Of a stretch of DNA of 64,000 nucleotides, positions 18,412 to 25,988 are shown in pieces. This DNA is from Verrucomicrobiales bacterium (GTDB taxonomy: Bacteria; Verrucomicrobiota; Verrucomicrobiia; Verrucomicrobiales; DEV007). Made by a program: the position numbers and the translations under genes. Numbering within the stretch: position 1 is the stretch's first letter; each line of letters starts with the position of its first letter. The DNA is taken from the NCBI GenBank assembly GCA_016795385.1, contig JAEUHI010000005.1, positions 23,644-87,643 of the forward strand, in the 5' to 3' direction. Under the pieces are notes generated by a model that searched no databases, was not told where the DNA came from, and saw only the letters and a program-made list of their open reading frames with translations.

Positions 18412-18590
18412 AGAGGCGGCCTACGGAACACGCGGAAAACACGGAAACCTTCCCAAGTGCCGCAGCGAGAAGTTCATGGCATCGTTCCTGGTCCTTTTCC
18501 TTCTGTGTTCTCCGTGTGTTTTGCTGCCTGCTGCATCAATCTCGGCCTTCTGTAATTCTGCGTTTTCTGCGTGTTCCGTAGGCCGCCTCT
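18412..18590. mobile_element. MITE-like element with ~36-bp terminal inverted repeats
   Basis: The 179-bp element starts AGAGGCGGCCTACGGAACAC and ends with its reverse complement GTGTTCCGTAGGCCGCCTCT. The arms continue with a few mismatches for about 36 bp (left ...GCGGAAAACACGGAA, right ...TTCTGCGTTTTCTGC). The interior holds CTTCTGTGTTCTCCGTGTG and no convincing gene. It occupies most of the 345-bp gap after the oxidoreductase gene. Rearranged GGAAAACACGGAA-type words repeat in both arms and interior. It looks like a non-autonomous transposon or dispersed palindromic repeat. Confidence 0.6.
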
Positions 18591-18680
18591 TCCTCGCTCG
18601 ATGAAAGACCGACATTACGATGGGGAACCTTTCACCTTCCCACCTTTTACGCGGCCGCAGGCCGGCTTGGAAACGTGAGA

Positions 18681-18704
18681 AGCACCGGCCTTGCGACCGG
18701 TGCT
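18681..18704 (-). terminator. Hairpin downstream of outer-membrane protein gene
   Basis: On the minus strand AGCACCGG pairs with CCGGTGCT around an 8-nt loop, 36 nt after the stop of the gene ending at 18740. It is followed by TTCTCACGTTTCC rather than a clean T-run. It could be a terminator or a REP-like repeat. Confidence 0.5.
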
Positions 18705-18739
18705 CCTGTAACGCATCCAACCAAATTGACGTCAAACAC

Positions 18740-19708
18740 TCAGAACTTGATCACCATGTCGACGGTGAAGCGGTTGTCCATGAGACCGGCTTCCTCGTCG
18801 GTCAGGGGAGTCTCCCAAGCGAAACCGAAATCGTAGGGTTTGCCGGGAGGAGTCACGCGGAAACCGACCGCTCCGGTGACGAAATCTTCATTCAGCTCCG
18901 CGTTGGCCGCACCCCAGTTGACGAGGTCGCCGCCTTCGAAGGCGATGACGGAGGGCAGGGCACCACCGAGCTGGCTGCCGAAGCGGGGACCACCATCGCC
19001 GGCTTCCAGAACGTGGAACCAGTTCACTTCCACGAGGGGACGGATCCACTCGTTCACCTTGTAGCTGAGGTGGGCGCTGGTGTAGAACATGGAACTCTCG
19101 GCATCGCCATCCACGGGCAGCTTGAAGCCGAGCTGATGGGCGAACTGGAAGGGTCCGGCGAGTTTCAGGGTCGAAATCGAAGGGATGAAGACGCCGTCTC
19201 CCTCGCCTTGCCAGGTCCCCGTGTTGCCCATGGGGATTTCGTAGAGGAGCTGGAAGTTCGAGGCGAGGCCTTTCTCCGGCTGGAGGAGCCAGGCATACTT
19301 CGGTCCGAGGGCGACATTGGCGAAACCTTCGTCATCGGTCAGGGTGCTCTCGGGGTCGAAGACGATGTAGCCGTCCTTCGTCGCGTTCAGCGAAAGACGG
19401 TCGCTGAGGGCGTATTCGAATTGCAGCGCGTAGACCTGGTAGTCGCCCCCGAGCGGCACTCCGCCGATGATGGTATCGACCACGCTCGGCATGCTGTTAT
19501 ACATGAAGATCGGGTGCAACTGCGTCTGCGGGATGGCGAGATCGAAGAGGGTCGGATTCGTGATCGGACGGATCGCGTCGGCCCACGGATCATCGGCGAC
19601 GACGTTCTTGTCGATGGGAGCCTTTCCGTAATCTCCGGCACTGGCGGAGAAGGAGAGGGCGGCGGTGGCCACGGTGGCGGCAAAAAGCGGGAGAGATGAG
19701 CGGTTCAT
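18740..19708 (-). CDS. Outer-membrane beta-barrel protein of unknown substrate
   Basis: A 322-residue protein with a Sec signal peptide (VATAALSFSASAGDY). The mature sequence is full of amphipathic beta strands with aromatic girdles (YQVYALQFEYALSDRLSLNATKDGYIVF; SSMFYTSAHLSYKVNEWIRPLVEVNWFHV) and ends in Phe (VDMVIKF), as outer-membrane barrels do. It resembles transporters of the MetA-phenol-degradation/DUF-type barrel group. The leader before the ATG is A/C-rich without a Shine-Dalgarno sequence (CCGGCACCAACACAAACCT). A hairpin at 18681-18704 follows it. Confidence 0.75.
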   Translation of the reverse strand: MNRSSLPLFAATVATAALSFSASAGDYGKAPIDKNVVADDPWADAIRPITNPTLFDLAIPQTQLHPIFMYNSMPSVVDTIIGGVPLGGDYQVYALQFEYALSDRLSLNATKDGYIVFDPESTLTDDEGFANVALGPKYAWLLQPEKGLASNFQLLYEIPMGNTGTWQGEGDGVFIPSISTLKLAGPFQFAHQLGFKLPVDGDAESSMFYTSAHLSYKVNEWIRPLVEVNWFHVLEAGDGGPRFGSQLGGALPSVIAFEGGDLVNWGAANAELNEDFVTGAVGFRVTPPGKPYDFGFAWETPLTDEEAGLMDNRFTVDMVIKF

Positions 19709-19983
19709 AGGTTTGTGTTGGTGCCGGATCGAATCAGCAGGACCCGCGCCAATCTCGCGCTATCCCGGCTTCTTCGCTCCGCGGGACCCGTGTCCCATCG
19801 ACAGGGGCAGGATGCTCCGGTTCGCCCTCCCCCGCTCTGCGTCGATTGCTCTAAAATCCGCACATTTTGCGCCTCGCCCGATGGCCGGACATCGCGCGAT
19901 TCTGCGGTCTTTTCATTGGCCAAGCGCGTCGGGATGCGCTCATACTCCCGTCCGACCGTGATTCTGGCGGCTTTTTCACCCAC

Positions 19984-21561
19984 ATGACGACTCCCACTCC
20001 TCCCTCGCGCCGCGGCGCCCATGCCGCCCTCCTTGCCGCCTTCCTCGGATGGCTCTTCGATGGATTTGAGATGGGCCTCTTCCCACTGATCGGGCGTCCT
20101 GCCCTGCAGGATCTCCTGCCCGGGTCGACCCCGGCGGAACAGGGCCAGTGGTTCACCATCATCATCGCCGTCTTCCTCGTCGGCGCGGCCACGGGTGGCG
20201 TGCTCTTCGGCTGGCTCGGGGACAAATTGGGACGGGTCAAGGCGATGGCCCTCGCGATCGCCACCTTCGCGATCTTCACCGGTCTCTGCGGTTTCGTCAC
20301 GGAAGCCTGGCAGTTCGCGGCCCTGCGCTTCATCGCCTCGCTCGGGATGGGCGGCGAATGGGCTCTCGGCGTCGCCCTCGTCAACGAGGTCTGGGGCTCG
20401 AAAAACCGTGCCTGGGTCGCGGGCATGATCGGGGCGGCGGCGAACATCGGCTTCCTCCTCACCGGTCTGCTCAGCCTTTACTTGAACGCCAGCCTCGAAA
20501 CCATCGCCGGCTGGATGCAGGCGGTCGGTATCAGTGAGGAGACCGCCAATTACCTGCTGCACAACCGCGGCTGGCGTTTCCTCGCGATCAGCGGCACCTT
20601 CCCCGCGGTGATCGTGTTTTTCATCCGGCTCTTCGTGCCGGAATCGCACAAGTGGGAGGAGGAAAAAGCCTCGGGCAGCACCTCGCACTGGGCGACGAAG
20701 GATCTCATCGGCGTGCTCGTCGCGGCCGTGGTGGTGCTCGGGATCATCGCGCTGTGGTCGCCGGCCCTCTTCGCGAAGGTGGGCAATCTCGTCGCCATCC
20801 CCGCCACCCTCCTCGGAATGGCGGTGGTGCTCTGGGGATACCTCCTGCCGGTGCGCCGCTACCTCAGCCGCGCCCACGGCAGCGGCAAGGTGGAGTCGCA
20901 CGAGCGTTCGACGGTGATGCGCAACCTCCTCTTTGGCACCGCCCTCGCCTCCGTCGCTCTCATGGGCACGTGGGGATCGACGCAGCAGGCGGCGAAATGG
21001 GCTTCGTTCCTCTCGCCCAACGGCACGGCGGCGAACTTGATCGAATACGTCGTCATCTCCACGGCCCTCGGCGCGATCCTCTTTTCGGTGATCGCCCCGC
21101 TCGTCGCCGACCGGCTCGGGCGACGGCTTACCTACTTCATCCTCTGCTTCCTCGCCTTGGTCTCCGCAGTCGTCTTTTTCCAATCGAATCATTCCTTCGA
21201 GGGCACCGAGGTGCCGACGCGCGTGTTCGTCACGGCCTTCTTCCTCGGCGGCCTCACCGCGACCTTCTACGGCTTCTTCCCGCTCTATTTCCCCGAACTC
21301 TTCCCGACCTCGGTGCGGGCGACGGGACAGGGCTTCTGCTTCAACTTCGGACGCATCATCGCGGCGATCGGTTCGTTGCAATTCGTGAACCTGCTCGCGC
21401 TCTTCGGATCGGGCAAGGCACTCGCGCTGGAGGGCGAAGCCAAACGGCTCATGCAGCTGCAGATCGAGGCGAATGCCTTCACGACGCTCTCGTGCATCTA
21501 CCTCGTCGGGATGATCATCGTGTGGTTCGCTCCCGAGACGAAGGGACACAAACTGCGCTGA
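19984..21561 (+). CDS. MFS transporter (sugar/organic-acid:H+ symporter type)
   Basis: The ATG at 19984 gives 525 residues with about 12 hydrophobic helices. MFS signature A is present after helix 2 (GWLGDKLGRVKAM) and its pseudo-repeat later (VADRLGRRLTY). SLGMGGEWALGVALVNEVW after helix 4 is typical of the sialate/aromatic-acid symporter branch. PELFPTSVRATGQGFCFNFGR near helix 10 and the closing APETKGHKLR are sugar-porter-like. It probably imports a small sugar or carboxylate with protons. The helix 5-6 region carries a longer extracytoplasmic stretch (ASLETIAGWMQAVGISEETANYLLHN). The substrate is unassigned. Confidence 0.8.
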   Translation: MTTPTPPSRRGAHAALLAAFLGWLFDGFEMGLFPLIGRPALQDLLPGSTPAEQGQWFTIIIAVFLVGAATGGVLFGWLGDKLGRVKAMALAIATFAIFTGLCGFVTEAWQFAALRFIASLGMGGEWALGVALVNEVWGSKNRAWVAGMIGAAANIGFLLTGLLSLYLNASLETIAGWMQAVGISEETANYLLHNRGWRFLAISGTFPAVIVFFIRLFVPESHKWEEEKASGSTSHWATKDLIGVLVAAVVVLGIIALWSPALFAKVGNLVAIPATLLGMAVVLWGYLLPVRRYLSRAHGSGKVESHERSTVMRNLLFGTALASVALMGTWGSTQQAAKWASFLSPNGTAANLIEYVVISTALGAILFSVIAPLVADRLGRRLTYFILCFLALVSAVVFFQSNHSFEGTEVPTRVFVTAFFLGGLTATFYGFFPLYFPELFPTSVRATGQGFCFNFGRIIAAIGSLQFVNLLALFGSGKALALEGEAKRLMQLQIEANAFTTLSCIYLVGMIIVWFAPETKGHKLR

Positions 21562-21607
21562 GCCGCTGCAATTCCCGCACCTGCCATCGGTAGCGGGAGT
21601 TTCCATG

Positions 21608-21631
21608 CCTGACTCCCCCTCCGGAGTCGGG
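21608..21631 (+). terminator. Hairpin after MFS gene
   Basis: GACTCC pairs with GGAGTC around a 6-nt loop, extended by C-G and T-G pairs to about 9 bp. It is followed by GAAAAACTTTT, 46 bp after the MFS stop codon. There is no classic T-run, so it is tentative. Confidence 0.4.
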
Positions 21632-21700
21632 AAAAACTTTTGGAAAAGATCCGACTGAAGATCATCGTAGGGTCGTCAGATCCCCCGTGGTCTTGACGAC

Positions 21701-23158
21701 ATGATCGATCGCTCCCGTCCCGCCTTCCACCGGCACCTGCGTTTCGCGTGGCTCTACGCCGTCGCGACCGCCCTTGTTGTCTCCATGGCAGGACCGGACA
21801 CCGGCTTTGCCGAAGGCTTTTTCCAGAAACGCTCGGAGCGTCAGGCAAAGATCGCCAAGCCACCGAAGCCGAAACCCTTCCAATCGATCTTCGGTCCAAA
21901 GAAATCCGAGCCGGTGCGGGCGATCCCCATCGAGACGCCCGCGCCGGTCCTTCCAGCCCCGGTCGCGACGGCACCTTTTTCCGCCGGTGCCTTGTCCGCC
22001 ATTCCCCGGACCCGGCCCGACCAGCTCCGCGTCTTCGTCCTCGGAGATTCCCAGAGCCTCCTGCCCTTCGGCAGTGAATTGCAAAAGACCCTCGTCGCGG
22101 CGGGTCACGAGGTGCTCTTCCACGGAGTCAAAAACGGCACGCCCTATTTCTGGCAGGGCAAGTGGACGTCGCCCGTGCTGACCCGTGTCTTCGAGCCCGC
22201 CGCCGTCCCCGAGGCCTGCGGGCGCTGGAGCGAAGTCTCGATGGTGCCCCGATCCATCACCGAGTATGTCGCGACCTACGATCCCGATGTCTTCATCATC
22301 CAGGCGGGCACCAACTTCGAGGAAGATCTCGCGAGCGATTACACCGCCGGCATCCTCGGGCTCATCGATACGAGCCTTCGCGAAGCGACCAGCCGCGGCG
22401 CCAAGGTGCTCTGGATCGGGCCGCCCGATGCCCGCGACGATGTCAAAGACACCGCCTACCAGGATCGGGCGGTGACGACTCTACGCGCCGCCCTCACCAC
22501 GATCGGTGCGGCGCAGGGCTCCGATCCGTTCTTTGACAGCCGTCCTGTCTGCCCCATCCCCGAGGGTACTCCCGGCGATGGCGAACATCCCACGGACGAG
22601 GCCGGCAAGGCGTGGGGGATCGCGGCAGGGCAATGGGCGGCGGCTCAGATCGAGCAATGGCGGCACCACGGCCGGCTCCAGCGCGCCGCGCCTGCGGTCG
22701 CGCCGGCCTCCTCCATGACCTCGCTTTCGAGCGCTCCGCCGGCCGCGGTCACGCCGGCCCGCAGCTTTGAAGCCGAGTTCGAACTCGTCGCCAAATCGGA
22801 TCCGGGCGACATCTCCACCCTTCCCTACACCGACGCCTTCTCCGTCTATCGTTACCGGCTCCGCCAGCCCACCGTCTACCTGCCCCAACTCCTCGAATTC
22901 GGATTGCCGGTCGATCTTTCCAAGGGCGAGCCTTCCATCTACGTCCTGCATTGGGCGGTGCACAACGACGGCCGCGGCCCGCGCGCCACGAAGGTCACTT
23001 CGCGCCAGGTGGGCGAAACCTATGCGATGCGGATCTGCCCCCTCTCCGAACATCCCCTCGGCAAACCGGTCGGCACGATGACGCAGTTCAACGATTTCAA
23101 CGACCTCCTCGCCCCGATGTTCGTCGCGACGAATCTGGCCGAAGAACGTGCCTTTTGA
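21701..23158 (+). CDS. Secreted SGNH/GDSL-hydrolase-fold protein
   Basis: A 485-residue protein with an N-terminal hydrophobic segment (AWLYAVATALVVSMAG) and a basic/Pro linker. Residues 105-325 form an SGNH domain: VLGDSQS (block I, catalytic Ser), IIQAGTNFE (block III-like), and GDGEHPTDEAGK (block V, catalytic Asp/His). A separate 115-residue C-terminal domain (AEFELVAKSDPGDISTLPYTDAFSVYRYRL ...) has no match I know. The layout recalls AlgX/PatB-like O-acyl-modifying enzymes of cell-wall or exopolysaccharides, but no acyltransferase gene adjoins. It converges with the next operon with no gap. Confidence 0.7.
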   Translation: MIDRSRPAFHRHLRFAWLYAVATALVVSMAGPDTGFAEGFFQKRSERQAKIAKPPKPKPFQSIFGPKKSEPVRAIPIETPAPVLPAPVATAPFSAGALSAIPRTRPDQLRVFVLGDSQSLLPFGSELQKTLVAAGHEVLFHGVKNGTPYFWQGKWTSPVLTRVFEPAAVPEACGRWSEVSMVPRSITEYVATYDPDVFIIQAGTNFEEDLASDYTAGILGLIDTSLREATSRGAKVLWIGPPDARDDVKDTAYQDRAVTTLRAALTTIGAAQGSDPFFDSRPVCPIPEGTPGDGEHPTDEAGKAWGIAAGQWAAAQIEQWRHHGRLQRAAPAVAPASSMTSLSSAPPAAVTPARSFEAEFELVAKSDPGDISTLPYTDAFSVYRYRLRQPTVYLPQLLEFGLPVDLSKGEPSIYVLHWAVHNDGRGPRATKVTSRQVGETYAMRICPLSEHPLGKPVGTMTQFNDFNDLLAPMFVATNLAEERAF

Positions 23159-23620
23159 TCAGGCGGAGGTTCCCTCCCCGGAGTCCATGCGGCGCAGCTC
23201 TTCGAAGAGCAAGTCGGCGCTCAGAACCTCGTCGATGAGATGGCAATGCCATTTCGCGGGATCGTCCGCCGACTCCAGCGGCCCCTTCGCGGCGAGGGTG
23301 AACCAGTCGGCCGACTCGCGTCCCGGCAGGGTGGTGCGGCATTCAACAAACCAGACCGGCCCCGTCGACCGCTCGATTTGCACCGCGGCTCCCCACCCGA
23401 GCGGGGCCCGTCCCAAGGTGGCTTCGGCGAGGGCCAGCAAGGGAGCCGCGAGATCCTCGTTCAGCGCGAGCGGCCAATGCAGCCGCGCTTCGCGCCTCTT
23501 TCCGACCCAGGCTCGCAGGCCCCGCTCGCGCCGGGAATCACGGTAGAGAAATCCCGCGAGCAAGGCCGCGAGGATCAAGGCCCCGATGAGGATGCGGGAG
23601 AGCGTCGGGAGGTGATCCAT
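23159..23620 (-). CDS. Membrane-anchored protein of unknown function
   Basis: A 153-residue protein with one N-terminal transmembrane helix (ILIGALILAALLAGFLY), a short basic stretch (RDSRRERGLRAWVGKRREAR) and a soluble domain of about 110 residues (PVWFVECRTTLPGRESADWF). I recognise no family. It is the last gene of a three-gene minus-strand operon (24971-23159) and follows the HEAT-like gene by 20 bp. The basic segment after the helix predicts the soluble domain is cytoplasmic. Confidence 0.6.
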   Translation of the reverse strand: MDHLPTLSRILIGALILAALLAGFLYRDSRRERGLRAWVGKRREARLHWPLALNEDLAAPLLALAEATLGRAPLGWGAAVQIERSTGPVWFVECRTTLPGRESADWFTLAAKGPLESADDPAKWHCHLIDEVLSADLLFEELRRMDSGEGTSA

Positions 23621-23640
23621 GGCGCGTGTGGGGAGGAATG

Positions 23641-24246
23641 TCAGGGTTTTTTCACCATCGCCGACGCGATCCTCGCGCGGAGCTCTTCATGGGCCGCGGC
23701 ACGCTCCGACGCCTCGAGGAAGCGCAGCAGGAACGGCCGATCCTCGAAGCCGTGCGGCGACGAAGCCAGCCCATGCAGGTAGAGCAGCATCGCGGCACAG
23801 CCGATCGCGACGGGGCCCTCGCGATCGCGGGCGGCATCGAGGAGGGCTTCGATCACCGGAGCGGGATGAAACTCCTCGATCACGAGCAAGGCACCCGTCA
23901 GGCCATCGTGGATGCCCTTTTCCTTCAGAAGGGGCACGAGGACACCGCAGGCCTCCTCCTCGGTGAGGTGATCGGCGGCATGCATCACGAGAGCGAGCCG
24001 GATCGCGGGATCGCCGCCCTCATAGGCCTCGCGCAGCTTCTTCCGCGCCGCATCCGTTCCGAGCACCGCGAGCGCCTCGACGTCGCGCCAATCCTGCACC
24101 GCGCGGGAGAGGATGAGACTCTCGATCGCGGAACGTTCCGCGTCGGTCGCTTCATCGAGCAGACCCAATGCATAACCCTCGCCGTCGTGCCAGCGATCGT
24201 GGTTCATCACGAGGCTCTCGGAAAAACGCTCGAGGAGGTCGGACAT
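23641..24246 (-). CDS. HEAT/armadillo-repeat-like protein
   Basis: The ATG at 24246 overlaps the upstream stop codon (ATGA), giving 201 residues and implying translational coupling. The sequence is a run of helix pairs (SAIESLILSRAVQDWRDVEALAVLG; KKLREAYEGGDPAIRLALVMHAADHL; GPVAIGCAAMLLYLHGL) with the size-alternating pattern of HEAT-like repeats, so it is probably a protein-binding scaffold. There is no signal peptide. With membrane proteins on both sides, it likely acts on the cytoplasmic face. The function is not known. Confidence 0.6.
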   Translation of the reverse strand: MSDLLERFSESLVMNHDRWHDGEGYALGLLDEATDAERSAIESLILSRAVQDWRDVEALAVLGTDAARKKLREAYEGGDPAIRLALVMHAADHLTEEEACGVLVPLLKEKGIHDGLTGALLVIEEFHPAPVIEALLDAARDREGPVAIGCAAMLLYLHGLASSPHGFEDRPFLLRFLEASERAAAHEELRARIASAMVKKP

Positions 24247-24971
24247 CACGGCTTGGGTTGTTTCACCACCCGGAAACGGAAAGAGGGTTTGGTCGGCGGC
24301 CAGACAGGGTCGCCTTCCCTCGGCTGGGGTTTCCAAGGGCTCCAGGTTTCGAACTCCGCGCCCGGACGCGAGGGCATGGGGACCATGAATTTCCCAAGAT
24401 CCACCTCTCCGATCGATGCGTCGATGATCCGGTCGGGGCTGGAAGTGTACAAATCAAAGGTCGCCGGGACGATCCAGCGGCCCTCCTCCTCGCGCGCCTG
24501 ATCCGGCCTCAGCTTCCCCCATTGCGACGATCGCCGCAGGCCACCCGCGACGACACCGAGCTCACAGCGCGGATCGCCGGCCATTTCCTTGGGAGAGGCC
24601 GCCCCCTCGGGGAGGCGGAATTCGACTTCGAGGATCAAATCCCGTCCGTCCCGCGTCGGCGGGATGTCCGCGGTGACACGGCTGAGCCCCATCGCCGCGC
24701 CCGCGATCACCACGACAAAAGCGAGCGCGAGCCCGAGCGTCTTCACGAAACCCGCCTCGCCACCCGCCGCGAGGATCCGCGCGATGACGAGGCCGGCAAT
24801 GAAGAAAGCGATGCCTCCCAGCAAGGCCATGAGGACGATGAAGTAACCGAGATTGCCCTCGCGGGTGGAGATCTGATGCCAGCCACCGTGCAGGGAGGCG
24901 ACCCAGCCCGCGGAAAACAGGCCCGCGATTCCGCTGAGGAATCCGACCAGGATCGAGAGCGGCCAATTCAT
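24246..24971 (-). CDS. Multi-pass membrane protein of unknown function
   Basis: I choose the ATG at 24971 (241 residues). The frame starts at 25070, but the extra 33 residues are polar and end just before the divergent gene. Three hydrophobic helices (SILVGFLSGIAGLFSAGWV; YFIVLMALLGGIAFFIAGLVIARIL; TLGLALAFVVVIAGAAMGL) precede a soluble C-terminal domain of about 130 residues with beta-rich segments (RDLILEVEFRLPEG; GRWIVPATFDLYTSSPDR). It is the first gene of the operon and its stop overlaps the next ATG. Confidence 0.6.
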   Translation of the reverse strand: MNWPLSILVGFLSGIAGLFSAGWVASLHGGWHQISTREGNLGYFIVLMALLGGIAFFIAGLVIARILAAGGEAGFVKTLGLALAFVVVIAGAAMGLSRVTADIPPTRDGRDLILEVEFRLPEGAASPKEMAGDPRCELGVVAGGLRRSSQWGKLRPDQAREEEGRWIVPATFDLYTSSPDRIIDASIGEVDLGKFMVPMPSRPGAEFETWSPWKPQPREGDPVWPPTKPSFRFRVVKQPKP

Positions 24972-25117
24972 CGGCGACGGAGGAAGATGCGGTTCATCCT
25001 GACAGAGCCACCAAGGAGAACGATTCCCCCACTTTTTGTCGAGAGGGAAATTCGTCTTTTTCACGGCCATTGGTGCCGGATGGAATGGGCTATCTTCCCG
25101 GTCGTCCGATGATCTCC

Positions 25118-25972
25118 ATGAAAAACACCCTGCTCACCCTCGCCCTCGCTCTTTCCGCGCTCTCCGGCCTCCGCGCCGCGGAACCCATCCCCGACTCGCA
25201 TCGCATCAACGGCGTCGCGATCGGCTGCCAGGCCTACACCTTCAACCGTTTCACCGCCTTCGAGGCCATCGAAAAAACCGCCGCCGCCGGCGCGAAGGTG
25301 ATCGAGTTTTATCCCGGCCAGAAACTCTCCCCGGCCGAGCCCGAGACCAAGCTCGATCACAACGCCTCCGCCGAAACCCTCGCGAAGGTGAAGGCCAAAC
25401 TCGCCGAGCACGGCATCATGGCGGTGGCCTACGGCGTCGTCGGTCTGAGCAAAGATGAAGCCGAGTGCCGCAAGGTCTTCGAATTCTGCAAGACGATGGG
25501 CATCCGCGTCATCAACACCGAATCGACCGACGCCCTCGACACCTTCGAGAAGCTCGTGAAGGAATACGACATCATGGTCGGCTTCCACAACCACCCGCGC
25601 CGCGAGAACGATCCCAACTACAAGGTGTGGGATCCGAACTACATCTTGGAGCTCGTGAAGGACCGCGATCCCCGCATCGGAGCCTGTGCCGACACCGGCC
25701 ACTGGATGCGCAGCGATCTCAAGCCGGTCGATTGCCTCCGCATCCTCAAGGGGCGCATCGTCAGCAGCCACCTGAAAGATCTCAACGGCTTCGGCAAAGG
25801 CGTGCACGACGTGCCCTACGGCACCGGTGCCGCCGACATGCCCGCGATCCTCGCCGAGCTGAAGGCCCAGGGTTTCTCCGGTCCCGCCTCGATCGAATAC
25901 GAGCACAACTGGGAAAACTCCCTCCCCGAGGTGACGCAGTGCATCGATTTCATCAAGGCGTGGAAACCGTGA
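25118..25972 (+). CDS. Exported sugar-phosphate isomerase/epimerase-like TIM-barrel protein
   Basis: The ATG at 25118 gives 284 residues with a signal peptide (LLTLALALSALSGLRAAEP). The rest is an AP-endonuclease-2/xylose-isomerase-like TIM barrel: VIEFYPGQ, VGFHNHPR, IGACADTGHW, SSHLKDLN and SIEYEHNW carry the usual metal-binding Glu/His/Asp residues. Relatives isomerise or epimerise sugars or inositol derivatives; the exported version is common in verrucomicrobia beside Gfo/Idh/MocA enzymes (one lies at 17084). It converges on the giant exoprotein gene. Confidence 0.8.
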   Translation: MKNTLLTLALALSALSGLRAAEPIPDSHRINGVAIGCQAYTFNRFTAFEAIEKTAAAGAKVIEFYPGQKLSPAEPETKLDHNASAETLAKVKAKLAEHGIMAVAYGVVGLSKDEAECRKVFEFCKTMGIRVINTESTDALDTFEKLVKEYDIMVGFHNHPRRENDPNYKVWDPNYILELVKDRDPRIGACADTGHWMRSDLKPVDCLRILKGRIVSSHLKDLNGFGKGVHDVPYGTGAADMPAILAELKAQGFSGPASIEYEHNWENSLPEVTQCIDFIKAWKP

Positions 25973-25988
25973 GCTCCCTCACCCCTTC

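Noticed and set aside
19705..21606. 633-residue minus-strand frame, rich in Glu and Arg
   Set aside because: Exactly antisense to the MFS transporter; the charged low-complexity composition is the mirror of hydrophobic codons.
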